A stretch of 64,000 nucleotides of DNA, from NCBI RefSeq assembly GCF_002250115.1, contig NZ_CP019985.1, positions 558,001 to 622,000 of the forward strand. Reading direction: 5' to 3'. Numbering within the stretch: the first letter of the stretch is position 1; every line of letters begins with the position of its first letter. The translations under genes and the position numbers were made by a program. Shown in pieces: positions 1-8,262 of this stretch. Below the pieces are notes generated by a model. It saw only the letters and a list, made by a program, of their open reading frames with translations. It had not been told where the DNA came from and ran no database searches. Origin of the DNA: Shouchella clausii (GTDB taxonomy: Bacteria; Bacillota; Bacilli; Bacillales; Bacillaceae_D).

Positions 1-1645
1 ACCATTCATTCACTTCCGCTGTCATATCATCGCCACCTGAAGCTTTCCATTGGTCAACAAGAGACTCAAAATCATCGATTGGTTTTTCTCCATAAATCAT
101 TTTGCTAAAATTCTCCTTTAGCAAACTATCAAGCGTATCGCCTTTTTGGAGCATGGTGTCAGTCGGGGCTCCCGTAAACATGCTTGGAATTTGAGCATCC
201 TGCCCATCTACGACAATTCGTGCTCCCTCCCAGGCTAGTTCTGGATATTGCAAGTACATTTTCTTTTGGAACGGCGTTTCTGGCTCCTGTCCCCGTGCAA
301 AATCAGCAAGTGTTTTAATATAAAGCGATGGCATTCGCGCCCCGTCAAATGTGAGCGTGTATTTAACAGGATCAATGCGGCCGCCAGGAATCTCCTCATC
401 GCTGTACTTCACTTCACCATCTTCAATGACGTAGTCATAGCCTTCTGCAAATCCATATTCAAATTCGCTACCTTCAGTTGGGTTGGCAAAATGATCAAAT
501 AAATAATTTTGGTAAACGAAGAATGCTTGGATTTCTTCTTCTGTCGCGTTCGCATTGATCATCACTGCACCATTGTGAGATGAAATTCCAGTAGAACGCC
601 CTTTTTGCCCGTCTGGACCACTTGGAATGTCGTAAGCCTGGTACTCTGCGCCCTCTACATTTTGCTTTAGCTCGCTTAAAGGCCAGTCAGGCATCCAATG
701 AGGACCAGCAATGATGCCGGCTCGCCCAGATGTGAACAGTTCCGCCGCTTTGCCCTCGTCCCAAAGGCCTGACTCTGGATGGATATAGCCTTTCTCCATC
801 CAACGCCTCATCGTTTCCAGTCCTTCTTTTATTTCTGGTTGAACCGAGCCATGTTCTAAAGTGCCATCGTCAGCTAAATTCCACTGGTCAGGCATGCCGC
901 CATAGGCGCCAAACACCCAATCAACTTCAGACATCCATGTGTTTAAAGCATTGGCAAACCCAACAGCTAGCCCATACGTTTTCTCGCCAGTGCCAGTCGG
1001 ATCTTCATTGACAAAAGCGTCCATAATTTCTTCGATATCATCCATCGTTTCCGGAGGTTCGAGCCCAAGGGCGTCCATCCAGTCTTGGCGGATAAACAAG
1101 ACCGAATCGCCATTCATCTCGTAATCCAAAATGGGGATTGCCATCCGCCCTTCCTCACGGATATAGGGATCCCAAGCGTGTGGATCAGCGGCCATTGCTT
1201 CTTTCCATGTGTCTGAGGCATACTTGTCAAACAGTTCACCGACTTCCATCACACGGCCAGAATCAATGAGATCTTGTGTAATATCGCTGCGCAATGCTAA
1301 AATCGACGGCAATTCTTCATTAGCTGACATGCTTAGCTGTAGCTTTGTGTCAAAGGTTTCCCCTGGCCCACTCGTTGTCCATAAATAATTCAAGTCAATA
1401 TTAAATTGTTCTTTGGCCCAATCTGTGTGGACATTGTCTTCTATCGTTTCCCCGTCGCGAAAGAAAATATCGCCCGACACATGCTTGATGACATTAAGCG
1501 TCACCGGCTCTTCAAACGTTTGTGGCAACTCATTTGCAGATGCGACTGGTTCGACTGAGCTTTCCTTTTGGTTTGACTCTTCGCTACACCCAGCAAGCAC
1601 CAGCGTGAGCATGCCAAAACATAAATAGGTGATTTTCGTCTTCAT
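1..1645 (-). CDS. Extracellular solute-binding lipoprotein (LplA/YtcQ-like), 3' end cut by window
   Basis: This is a membrane-anchored substrate-binding component of an ABC importer, most like the large (about 550 residue) LplA/YtcQ family that binds oligosaccharides. The start ATG at 1645 follows a strong GAGGGGGGAG ribosome binding site. The first residues form a lipoprotein signal with lipobox LVLAGC, so the mature protein should be lipidated at Cys18 on the outer face of the membrane. About 548 codons are visible and the reading frame is open to base 1, so the stop and any permease partners lie outside the window. A cre-like palindrome lies just upstream. The family call comes from overall pattern (lipoprotein, length, alternating Trp/Asp-rich segments); the substrate is unknown. 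Confidence 0.85.
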   Translation of the reverse strand, partial: MKTKITYLCFGMLTLVLAGCSEESNQKESSVEPVASANELPQTFEEPVTLNVIKHVSGDIFFRDGETIEDNVHTDWAKEQFNIDLNYLWTTSGPGETFDTKLQLSMSANEELPSILALRSDITQDLIDSGRVMEVGELFDKYASDTWKEAMAADPHAWDPYIREEGRMAIPILDYEMNGDSVLFIRQDWMDALGLEPPETMDDIEEIMDAFVNEDPTGTGEKTYGLAVGFANALNTWMSEVDWVFGAYGGMPDQWNLADDGTLEHGSVQPEIKEGLETMRRWMEKGYIHPESGLWDEGKAAELFTSGRAGIIAGPHWMPDWPLSELKQNVEGAEYQAYDIPSGPDGQKGRSTGISSHNGAVMINANATEEEIQAFFVYQNYLFDHFANPTEGSEFEYGFAEGYDYVIEDGEVKYSDEEIPGGRIDPVKYTLTFDGARMPSLYIKTLADFARGQEPETPFQKKMYLQYPELAWEGARIVVDGQDAQIPSMFTGAPTDTMLQKGDTLDSLLKENFSKMIYGEKPIDDFESLVDQWKASGGDDMTAEVNEW

Positions 1646-1665
1646 GCTTGCTCCCCCCTCATTAA

Positions 1666-1679
1666 TGAAAACCCTTTCA
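1666..1679 (-). promoter_or_regulatory. Candidate CcpA cre site before the solute-binding lipoprotein
   Basis: The palindrome TGAAAACCCTTTCA matches the cre consensus TGWAANCGNTNWCA at all but one fixed position. It lies about 20 bases before the start codon of the lipoprotein gene, where CcpA would block transcription during growth on preferred sugars. It is a pattern match only. Confidence 0.5.
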
Positions 1680-1774
1680 TAAATGAGTGTACGCGCTTTT
1701 CTCGTTCGCATAAATAGGAGTTTTTTAAGCTTTACGGTATTTCTTTGTGGATGATCGTGCTCGCCTGAGTAAAC

Positions 1775-1798
1775 AGAAAAAAGCTCTAAGAGGGCTTT
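1775..1798 (-). terminator. Terminator beyond ywiC
   Basis: Read on the minus strand, AAAGCCCTCTTAGAGCTTT folds with one mismatch and is followed by a run of T. It closes the ywiC transcript beyond the small repeat element at 1799-1895. Confidence 0.5.
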
Positions 1799-1895
1799 CA
1801 GACTGTAGACAAACGCTCGCATACGTCGTCGTTTGCCGCACTCCTCGTCTGACAAGCGTTTTCTATCAGTCTGAGTGCGGTTGTCACAAAATCAC
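1799..1895. repeat. Diverged copy of a miniature IS1182-like palindromic element
   Basis: The segment begins CAGACTGTAGACAAACGC and contains GACAAGCGTTTTCTATCAGTC, so its first part folds on itself. It is closely similar to the 99-bp element at 45750-45848 (the left end and the block TGACAAGCGTTTTCTATCAG are shared) and its left end resembles the left end of the IS at 4458. The other end (GTTGTCACAAAATCACTC) is only loosely like the IS right end. No target duplication is obvious, so this may be an old copy. The ywiC stop codon lies at its edge. Confidence 0.6.
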
Positions 1896-2630
1896 TCAGA
1901 TTGTTAGAAAAACCACCACTGTGACAATAAGAAACTGAACGGCGCCGACGATTTCCAGAATGCCCACTTTCATTGGTTTCATGGTTGTACCGGAAAACTT
2001 GAGGGCGCGCAGCAGCGGAAACAAATACGCCAGGCTCATCCATGGATTGCCGAACAACAGTGGCGCCGCTAAAATGACAACGTGATAGATCTTCGAGTAG
2101 TATGTATACCGCCTGTTCTTCCGCTCACGAAACACGGATTTCACAAAAAACACCGTTCCGGTAAAATACAAGAAATTAAACAGAACTACTGCCGTAAGCC
2201 CGTTATCGAACCCGCCTCCGCCTAGGAAATAAGCTGCTGCACCTCCAGTGCAAAACAGTAGAATCGCACAAATATCATTAAATAGCGCGCGCTCCGCTTT
2301 TCGGCGAACATGCCAGATATGGACCATGATGAATGCAAGCAGAACAGGCGCGAATCCTAGCACCCAAGGCTCCAGCAACACAACCGGAATGAGAAACGCA
2401 GCAGCGCTGGCAGCATAGCCGAATCCCCATTTTAACCAGCTTTTTTTCTTGCTCCCCCTCTTTAAAGCTTGCAACAATGGATAAGAAGCTAAATACAGCA
2501 ACAGCCACGCCAGGAAGAGCGGCAGATGGAGCACCACTGGCTGTGCTGCCATCATGCCGATGATATAAGGCACGCTGATCATCGCCCAACCGCCATGCTC
2601 CCGGGGAATGACCACTTTTGCTTTTTTCAT
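1896..2630 (-). CDS. ywiC: YwiC-like integral membrane protein
   Basis: This 244-residue polytopic membrane protein matches the YwiC family, which in Bacillus subtilis lies between narK-fnr and narGHJI. The N-terminal signature PREHGGWAM is typical of the family. Hydrophobic segments are spread over the whole length, giving about seven to eight membrane spans. The biochemical role is unknown; its repeated linkage to nitrate respiration suggests an accessory job in anaerobic metabolism. The start at 2630 is preceded by AAAGGGGG. The gene follows narK by about 95 bases in the same direction and is probably cotranscribed. A repeat element sits directly at its stop codon. Confidence 0.85.
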   Translation of the reverse strand: MKKAKVVIPREHGGWAMISVPYIIGMMAAQPVVLHLPLFLAWLLLYLASYPLLQALKRGSKKKSWLKWGFGYAASAAAFLIPVVLLEPWVLGFAPVLLAFIMVHIWHVRRKAERALFNDICAILLFCTGGAAAYFLGGGGFDNGLTAVVLFNFLYFTGTVFFVKSVFRERKNRRYTYYSKIYHVVILAAPLLFGNPWMSLAYLFPLLRALKFSGTTMKPMKVGILEIVGAVQFLIVTVVVFLTI

Positions 2631-2724
2631 TTCTTCGCCCCCTTTTCAGCTAGGTTTAGGCGCACATTCTCCAGTCGCCCCGATTTGCAGACCCACCATG
2701 CCTAGGTCTTGCTGAAATCGGTCG

Positions 2725-4242
2725 TTATACGAGAGCGTCATTTGTCCCCGGCGGGCGGCCTGTAATATCGCTGAACGTGCCGACATAATGAACGACGTCC
2801 CCCGTTTCATCTTTTACAGCATTGATGGTTAACAGCTCGAGATACTCTTCTCCATTCTTTCTGCGGTTCCAAATTTCACCTTGCCAGCTGCCCTTCTCCA
2901 TAATCTCCGACCACATGATTGAATAAAAATCCGATGATTGCCGCCCTGATTTAAGCAGGCTTGGATTCCTGCCCAATACTTCCTCTTCTTCGTAACCCGT
3001 CAATTTAGTAAATGCGGGGTTCACGGCATGAATGCGCTTTTTGGCATCAGTCACCAAAATGCCCTGTCCAGTGGAGTTGAACACTTGGGAAGCAACGGTC
3101 AATTTGTCCTGATAATACATCCACACTACTAGCACAAAGCTGGCAAGCGCAACCTGTGATAAAGCCATGAATCCAATCGAGTATTGGCCTGTCACTGAAT
3201 GGATGAACGAGAGCATCAACGGCGGGAAAAATCCGCCCAGACCGCCCATCATCGATACGATTCCATTGACAATGCCTGCTTGTTTATTAAAATAAAACGG
3301 CACCAACTTAAAAATAATGCCGTTGCCAAGACCTGCACAAACAGCTATCGTCAGACATCCAACCGTATACAAAGCGAGTGATGGGGAAAACGCCAGCACC
3401 ACCGCAGCCAATGTCAAACCGATAAACACCCCCATTAGCAAAAACAAAGGCTTAAATTTATCGGCAAGCCACCCTCCCATGGGGCGGAGAAACGTTGCAA
3501 TCAAGATGAAGCCTGCGGTCCGCAGTCCTGCATCCACTTTCGGCAGTTCGAAATGACTGACCAAAAAATTTGGCAAATAGACAGTGAAGGCCACAAAGGA
3601 GCCGAACGTAATAAAATAAAACAGTGAGAAATACCATAGTTTGTCATTTTTATATACACCTTTGATCTGCTCCATAATTGGGGTTTTGACTTTCGTTTCT
3701 TTGCGGTCGCCGAAAACGGCGTTTAGGGCAACAAATAGCAGCAGCAGAATTAAGTATAGTTGAACGGTAGCTGACCAGCCGATCTGGGTAGCAACGACTG
3801 GCGCGGCAAATGTTGTGATTGCTGTCCCCAAATTGCCCATTCCATAGATACCATTTACTAGCCCTAACTTTTCCTTCGCATGGTATTTGGGTAACGAGGT
3901 GACGCCTACCGAAAACACGGCCCCTCCGATGCCAAGAAACAACCCTCCAATCACGAGATGGGTAAAACTTGTCGCGATGCTGATAAAATAGACCGGGAAC
4001 AATAGCAAAATAAAACTAGTGATAAATACCATCCGCGCGCCCACGACGTTGGCGTAATAGCCGAGGGGAATCCGTAGAACAGATCCAAGGACAACAGGAA
4101 TCGCGGTCAAAATAGCAATCCGATCGGCGGGAATCGCGATATCTTCCTGTATAAAGGGCAACAGCGCCGAGATGATTACCCACACCATAAACCCCAGTAC
4201 CAGATTCATCGTTTGCAGCGGCAGCTGCAGCTTATTGATCAT
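2725..4242 (-). CDS. narK: Nitrate/nitrite transporter NarK fused to a C-terminal PAS domain
   Basis: Residues 1 to about 375 are a twelve-span major facilitator transporter of the NarK/NasA nitrate-nitrite family, with glycine-rich nitrate signatures such as GMGNLGTAI and SMMGGLGGFFPP. Residues from about 380 to the end form a complete PAS/PAC module (VNPAFTKLTGYEEEE, then NRRKNGEEYLELL and GTFSDIT), which ordinary NarK proteins lack. The PAS domain would face the cytoplasm and could tie transport to redox, oxygen or nitrate state. I chose ATG 4242 because AAAAGGTG lies seven bases before it; GTG 4251 and ATG 4248 are too close to that site. An Fnr-type box and two NreC-like boxes lie upstream, so expression should be anaerobic and nitrate-dependent. 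Confidence 0.88.
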   Translation of the reverse strand: MINKLQLPLQTMNLVLGFMVWVIISALLPFIQEDIAIPADRIAILTAIPVVLGSVLRIPLGYYANVVGARMVFITSFILLLFPVYFISIATSFTHLVIGGLFLGIGGAVFSVGVTSLPKYHAKEKLGLVNGIYGMGNLGTAITTFAAPVVATQIGWSATVQLYLILLLLFVALNAVFGDRKETKVKTPIMEQIKGVYKNDKLWYFSLFYFITFGSFVAFTVYLPNFLVSHFELPKVDAGLRTAGFILIATFLRPMGGWLADKFKPLFLLMGVFIGLTLAAVVLAFSPSLALYTVGCLTIAVCAGLGNGIIFKLVPFYFNKQAGIVNGIVSMMGGLGGFFPPLMLSFIHSVTGQYSIGFMALSQVALASFVLVVWMYYQDKLTVASQVFNSTGQGILVTDAKKRIHAVNPAFTKLTGYEEEEVLGRNPSLLKSGRQSSDFYSIMWSEIMEKGSWQGEIWNRRKNGEEYLELLTINAVKDETGDVVHYVGTFSDITGRPPGTNDALV

Positions 4243-4304
4243 TCTCATCACCTTTTCTGTGCATAATGAATGGCTCTTGCGCTTGATCCCCGTCTCTTAT
4301 TGTA

Positions 4305-4320
4305 AGTGAATTTTTTCACA
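4305..4320 (-). promoter_or_regulatory. Candidate Fnr box upstream of narK
   Basis: AGTGA, six bases, TCACA matches the Fnr/Crp-type consensus TGTGA-N6-TCACA with one mismatch. It is centred about 70 bases before the chosen narK start, a position compatible with activation. Fnr control of narK is established in B. subtilis; no fnr gene is in this window. Confidence 0.55.
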
Positions 4321-4327
4321 AACATAA

Positions 4328-4341
4328 TAGGGAAGTTCCCT
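4328..4341. promoter_or_regulatory. Candidate NreC box 1 upstream of narK
   Basis: TAGGGAAGTTCCCT resembles the staphylococcal NreC site TAGGG-N4-CCCTA and the copy found upstream of narG at 14814. Together with box 2 (4352-4365, opposite orientation) it also makes a 13-bp-stem hairpin, so a structural role cannot be excluded. Confidence 0.5.
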
Positions 4342-4351
4342 GATTCTCGCC

Positions 4352-4365
4352 AAGGAACTTCCCTA
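4352..4365. promoter_or_regulatory. Candidate NreC box 2 upstream of narK
   Basis: On the minus strand this reads TAGGGAAGTTCCTT, nearly the same as box 1 and the narG box. Paired, inverted boxes suggest cooperative binding of dimeric NreC ahead of narK. Confidence 0.45.
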
Positions 4366-4395
4366 TGATCTTATCAACAGACTCCCTAAAGACCT

Positions 4396-5901
4396 TTAAA
4401 AAGAAGTAGATAAATGAAGATTCAGCTTAATAAAAATAGCCGTGTAGCCCACGGCTCCAGACCGTAGACAAAACGCCTTTGAGAAAATGATTCTCAAAGG
4501 CGTTTTGTTGATGATAAAGAGATGGATGGATTTTGGAGACTTTGGAGTTGGAGGGGTGTTCTTCCTCCAACTCCAGGTGGCTAATTTTTTCAAGTTCATC
4601 GCAGCGAAAACAAGCATCGCCTGCATTGCATTTTTTTCCAACCCTTTCAGGTTGGTCCAACGCAGACCATGCTTCTGTTTCAGATCGGCAAAGACACGCT
4701 CAATCGTTTCTTTTCGCTTGGCATAGATGTCTCGGTTCCGTTCCGTATGCCTCAGATGTTCTGCCTCATCCAGAGCATCTTGCCAAATATGGCGAAGAAC
4801 GAGCTTTTGGTGGTTTTGGCTCTTTGTACATTGAGCGAGCAGTGGGCACGTCTCACAAATCCGAGGGTCGGAGACATATTCCCGGTACCCCTCTCGATTC
4901 GTCGTTCGGTAAGAAAGCACCTGGTTTTGTGGGCAGAGAAAACAATCGTAGTATTCATCATAGACAAACTCGTTTTTTCGGATATAGCCTTTAGGGGTCA
5001 TCGGGCGTTTATACGGCATAACCGGATGAACGCCTTCTTCTTGAAGTTTTTTGGCAATGGCAGGCGTTTTATAGCCCGCATCCACAGCGGCGACCTTCGG
5101 TCGGCACACCTTGTCTTTCAATTGGTCAAACAGTTCGTGGAATACTTGGCTGTCGTGGACATTCCCCGGTTTTACGATCGTACCTAAAACAAATCCATTG
5201 GCATCACAAGCGGTATGGAAACTGTAGGCAAACATCTTTTCCCGCTCGCTTTTGACGTAATAACCGCTCTCAGGATCCGTGGTACTCTCCTTGACCTCCC
5301 TCGTAGGATCTTTTTTCGAGGGAGGCAGGGGCTTTTTTCCGTTTTTCACCCGTTCCCCATTGATTTCTTCTTCTAGTTGGTTTTGATAGGCACGCGTCTC
5401 GGTGCGTACGACCTTTTTACGATGCTTTCGTTTATTGGCGTTGGCTTTAATGGAAGTCGAGTCGATAAAAGCCACCTCTGGACTCACAAATCCTTTGTCC
5501 ATAGCTTGTTTCAGAATCCGATAAAAGAGTTGTTCAAACACGTCACTGTCCCGGAAACGACGAACGTAGTTCTTCCCAAACGTAGAAAAGTGGGGAATCT
5601 TGTCCTCAAAGCCAAATCCTAAAAACCAACGGTAGGCCACATTGGTTTCGATTTCTTTAATCGTTTGGCGCATCGAACGAATCCCAAAGATGTATTGAAT
5701 GAAAACCATTTTGATTAACACCACGGGATCGACACTCGGCCGGCCCCTGTCTTTTGAATAAAGGTCTTCGACAAGGTCATAAATGAAATCAAAGTCAATC
5801 GCCGCATCAAGCTTCCGAACGAGATGATCCTCTGGCACCAGCTTTTCAATCCAGACCATCTCCATCTGCATCCGTTTATCTTCCAGCTGTTTGGACAACA
5901 T
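4396..5901 (-). CDS. IS1182-family transposase reading out of its element
   Basis: This protein of about 500 residues is a DDE transposase of the IS1182 type. It has an N-terminal DUF772-like region (RGRPSVDPVVLIKM), a catalytic Asp in AFIDSTSIKANANK, a second Asp in AAVDAGYKT, a cysteine cluster (CPQNQVLS to CPLLAQCTK) and a C-terminal ERVFADLKQKHG with the likely catalytic Glu. The start ATG 5901 follows GAGAGG. The element itself ends at 4458, but the frame has no stop inside it: the last 20 or so residues and the stop codon come from the flanking DNA. The copy looks otherwise intact. Confidence 0.9.
   Translation of the reverse strand: MLSKQLEDKRMQMEMVWIEKLVPEDHLVRKLDAAIDFDFIYDLVEDLYSKDRGRPSVDPVVLIKMVFIQYIFGIRSMRQTIKEIETNVAYRWFLGFGFEDKIPHFSTFGKNYVRRFRDSDVFEQLFYRILKQAMDKGFVSPEVAFIDSTSIKANANKRKHRKKVVRTETRAYQNQLEEEINGERVKNGKKPLPPSKKDPTREVKESTTDPESGYYVKSEREKMFAYSFHTACDANGFVLGTIVKPGNVHDSQVFHELFDQLKDKVCRPKVAAVDAGYKTPAIAKKLQEEGVHPVMPYKRPMTPKGYIRKNEFVYDEYYDCFLCPQNQVLSYRTTNREGYREYVSDPRICETCPLLAQCTKSQNHQKLVLRHIWQDALDEAEHLRHTERNRDIYAKRKETIERVFADLKQKHGLRWTNLKGLEKNAMQAMLVFAAMNLKKLATWSWRKNTPPTPKSPKSIHLFIINKTPLRIIFSKAFCLRSGAVGYTAIFIKLNLHLSTSF
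4437..4457. repeat. 21-bp target duplication, left copy (nreC terminator hairpin)
   Basis: This copy is identical to 5995-6015. The core AGCCGTG-TAGCC-CACGGCT folds as a hairpin. Read on the minus strand it is followed by ATTTTTATT, so this copy still has the T tract of a factor-independent terminator that originally served nreC. Confidence 0.7.
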
Positions 5902-5994
5902 GTTTCCTCTCACCCCGTACCCTTTTTCTCTTTTTTATTGTACAAAAAAGCCTGTCGACTGTCTCGGGAAAACCGAGACTTTGTCGACAGGCTG
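4458..5994. mobile_element. IS1182-family insertion sequence (1537 bp) in the nreC terminator
   Basis: The ends are imperfect inverted repeats: CAGACCGTAGACAAA on the left and, on the other strand, CAGCCTGTCGACAAA on the right (12 of 15 match). Outside both ends lies the same 21-bp sequence, read as a target duplication. Just inside the left end is a strong hairpin (CAAAACGCCTTTGAGAA stem), and just inside the right end a longer hairpin (AGCCTGTCGAC arms) upstream of the transposase, which could stop read-through transcription from outside. Borders were deduced from the repeats and not from another copy. Confidence 0.8.
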
Positions 5995-6015
5995 TAGCCG
6001 TGTAGCCCACGGCTC
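5995..6015. repeat. 21-bp target duplication, right copy, abutting the nreC stop
   Basis: It is identical to 4437-4457 and begins at the last base of the nreC stop codon. This copy lacks the T tract and is followed by the IS right end, so nreC termination now depends on the IS hairpin. Confidence 0.7.
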
Positions 6016-6662
6016 TAAAACTCTAGCAGTTTTTTCTTCAGCGCATATTCAACCAACTCCGGCCGGCTCTTCAGGTTGAGCTTCTCCATAATCTTGGCTT
6101 TATGGGCCTCGACGGTTTTGACGGATACATACAGCTTCTCGGCAATCTCTTTGTTCCCGAATCCCTTCGCAATCAATGGCAATATTTCAACTTCTCGCTG
6201 GGACAAGCTATTGAACGGATCTTGCTCGGCGCTTCCGCTGTCTTTTTTTATGAATTCCCGTACTAAAGAAGTAGCCATTTGAGGATGAATATAAGTGCCG
6301 CCAGAATGAACCATTCGTATAGCCGAGAGGAGCTCGTCATCAGGCGCATTTTTGAGCACATACCCTGCTGCTCCATTCTTCAAGACATGGAACAGGTAAT
6401 CCTCGTCATCATACATGGTCAAAATAATAATTTTCGTGTCTGGAAACTCGCTGCTGATTTTGCCTGTGGCAATGAGCCCACTTTCCCCGGGAGGCATGCT
6501 TAAATCCATCAGCAGCACATCTGGACGATGCCTTGCCACCATTGCGTAGGCTTCCAGGCCATCGGCTGCGGTGGCTATCACCTCCATATCCGGCTGATAG
6601 TTCAAAATCATAGAAAACCCGCTTCGAACGACAGCATGATCGTCTGCAATGACAATTTTCAT
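6015..6662 (-). CDS. nreC: NreC, nitrate/oxygen response regulator (NarL/LuxR type)
   Basis: This 215-residue response regulator has a receiver domain at residues 1-120 (acid pair IADDH, phospho-acceptor Asp in LLMDLSMP, conserved Lys near KNGAAGY) and a LuxR-type helix-turn-helix at about 148-212 ([15 protein letters not shown], then [18 protein letters not shown]). By homology with staphylococcal NreC it is phosphorylated by NreB without oxygen and activates narG and narK. Its ATG overlaps the nreB stop (ATGA), so the two are translationally coupled. Its own terminator was split by an IS insertion directly at the stop codon. Confidence 0.9.
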   Translation of the reverse strand: MKIVIADDHAVVRSGFSMILNYQPDMEVIATAADGLEAYAMVARHRPDVLLMDLSMPPGESGLIATGKISSEFPDTKIIILTMYDDEDYLFHVLKNGAAGYVLKNAPDDELLSAIRMVHSGGTYIHPQMATSLVREFIKKDSGSAEQDPFNSLSQREVEILPLIAKGFGNKEIAEKLYVSVKTVEAHKAKIMEKLNLKSRPELVEYALKKKLLEF

Positions 6663-7738
6663 GCCTCCACCTCCGGTTTCTCCTCAATCTTCGGCAGCGG
6701 GATGCTTAGCTGAACGGTAGTCCCTTCGCCCACGGCGGAGTGGATCGTAAACTGACCGCCCACCAGCTCGGCCCGCTCCCGCATCCCATATAAACCGAGC
6801 CCTGTTCCCTTTGCTTCGTTAATGACCATATCAAATCCCACGCCCTCGTCTCTAACCACCAGTTGAAGTTGGCCATGCTCCTCGCACAGCCGCACATAAA
6901 CCTCATCGGTTTCTGCGTATTTCAAAGCATTGAGCACAGCCTCTTGACATATACGATAAACAACGGTCTCGATCTCGCTGCCGTAGCGAGCTGCGGCAAG
7001 CTCTGCTGAGAACTTCACCAGCAGTCCGTAATTCTTTTCCATCCACTTGAAATGGGAGCGAAAGGCTGCTTCCAGCCCGAGATCATCTAGCGAAGAGGGG
7101 CGCAGCTCCACCGCCAAATGGCGGATATCATCCAGCAGCCGTGTCAAAGATTGCTCGGTATGCTGGAGCTTCTTCAGCACATCTTCCCCGACATCCATAT
7201 ATTTGACAACGCGCAGGTCGACGAGTGAGCTTAACAGTTCCTGGGCTACGCTGTCATGAAGCTCCCGAGAAATCCGCTTACGCTCGTCCTCCTGTGCTTT
7301 AATGACATATTTAAGCATATGATTGCGCTGTAGCATCTCCTGCGTTTTCTGCTGCTTCGTCAGATCCAACAACATGAGCACCCGCACGCCGCCTTCCTCG
7401 TCAATCGTATGGTAGCTGGCGGCAAACGGAACGACACCACCATCCTTTGTCTTAAGAAACAATTGAAAGGATGAAAACTCTCCTTGGGGATAATCGAGGT
7501 AGCAATTGGCACAAGAGATCAGTTCTTGCTCATCCGTGTAGCCTTTGCAAGTTTGACAGAACGATTCGTCAGTTCCGGCGCGAATTCGCCTAATGACTTG
7601 CGGGTCAATAATCTGCTCCGCCGCGGGATTCATATCAATCACGTTGCCCTCTTCATCGATGAAGATCATAGCCTCCATGCTATTCCGGTATAGCTTGTTC
7701 ATCAATTCGCTCAAGTGTTCCCCGGTCATCGTTTTCAA
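6659..7738 (-). CDS. nreB: NreB, oxygen-sensing [4Fe-4S] PAS sensor histidine kinase
   Basis: NreB is a cytoplasmic kinase that holds an oxygen-labile [4Fe-4S] cluster in its PAS domain. Here the N-terminal PAS region contains CQTC, eleven residues, then CANC, the exact C-x2-C-x11-C-x2-C spacing known from staphylococcal NreB. The dimerisation/phosphorylation part has His in [16 protein letters not shown] (HisKA_3), followed by an ATPase domain with [18 protein letters not shown] and [12 protein letters not shown]. There is no membrane segment. I chose TTG 7738 because GGGAGG precedes it and it overlaps the nreA stop as TTGA; a longer frame to 7879 would overlap nreA by about 140 bases and is unlikely. 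Confidence 0.9.
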   Translation of the reverse strand: MKTMTGEHLSELMNKLYRNSMEAMIFIDEEGNVIDMNPAAEQIIDPQVIRRIRAGTDESFCQTCKGYTDEQELISCANCYLDYPQGEFSSFQLFLKTKDGGVVPFAASYHTIDEEGGVRVLMLLDLTKQQKTQEMLQRNHMLKYVIKAQEDERKRISRELHDSVAQELLSSLVDLRVVKYMDVGEDVLKKLQHTEQSLTRLLDDIRHLAVELRPSSLDDLGLEAAFRSHFKWMEKNYGLLVKFSAELAAARYGSEIETVVYRICQEAVLNALKYAETDEVYVRLCEEHGQLQLVVRDEGVGFDMVINEAKGTGLGLYGMRERAELVGGQFTIHSAVGEGTTVQLSIPLPKIEEKPEVEA

Positions 7739-8205
7739 GGCTGTGACACCTCCCTGATCTGAAAAGCTCCAAACGTCGATCCTAAGCTTTCTTGGAAGCT
7801 CGCAAACGATGGTTGATTTAAAACATTCTCCTTGCGAAAGCCGACTAGCAGCACGCCTACGACACGTGCACCTTCCCATAGCGGCAACGCCCCGAGGCTT
7901 TTCAACTGTTCTGACACAATAATAGGATAATTGAACAAGTCCCTTGTGCCGATATCGCTGTTCACATTTTGGAGCAGTATCGCTTTTCCTGTTTTAAAAA
8001 CGATCCCGGCAACGCCTTTGCCTGAATGGAGCACAATCCGCTTGTACCGGTCATTCATGTTCCCGGACACATACTGCCACGTTAATACAAACCGATCTTC
8101 GGCCGGCTGGACGAGAGCTAGGGATACAAAGTCAAACTTCCATCTCTTCCGGATGTCGTCAATCTCCTGTTGATAATTGATTAAAGGGAGATCCGCCATT
8201 GTCAT
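7735..8205 (-). CDS. nreA: NreA, nitrate-binding GAF protein
   Basis: This single GAF-domain protein of about 156 residues corresponds to NreA, the nitrate receptor that modulates NreB activity in staphylococci. The features visible are a GAF-like alternation with GKGVAGIVFKTGKAI and GALPLWEGARVVGVLLVGF. The ATG at 8205 is best placed after GAGGAG; ATG 8211 is too near. It is the first gene of nreABC and overlaps nreB by four bases. A terminator hairpin separates it from narI, so nreABC may have its own weak promoter or rely on read-through. Confidence 0.85.
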   Translation of the reverse strand: MTMADLPLINYQQEIDDIRKRWKFDFVSLALVQPAEDRFVLTWQYVSGNMNDRYKRIVLHSGKGVAGIVFKTGKAILLQNVNSDIGTRDLFNYPIIVSEQLKSLGALPLWEGARVVGVLLVGFRKENVLNQPSFASFQESLGSTFGAFQIREVSQP

Positions 8206-8221
8206 AACCATAACTCCTCTG

Positions 8222-8252
8222 GCGTAGAAAAGAAGGCTGCTTTAGCCTTCTC
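8222..8252 (-). terminator. Terminator between narI and nreA
   Basis: An eight-bp perfect stem (AGAAGGCT and AGCCTTCT, loop GCTTT) is followed on the minus strand by TTCTTTTCT. It would end most narGHJI transcripts before nreABC and lower regulator expression relative to enzyme. Confidence 0.75.
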
Positions 8253-8262
8253 TTAGCTACGT

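Noticed and set aside
4328-4365. The 13-bp hairpin upstream of narK as a terminator for nreC
   Set aside because: No T tract follows on either strand, and the arms match NreC-like boxes also found at narG.
7738-7879. Extended N-terminus of NreB
   Set aside because: It would overlap nreA in another frame by 140 bases; TTG 7738 with GGGAGG fits better and gives the expected length.
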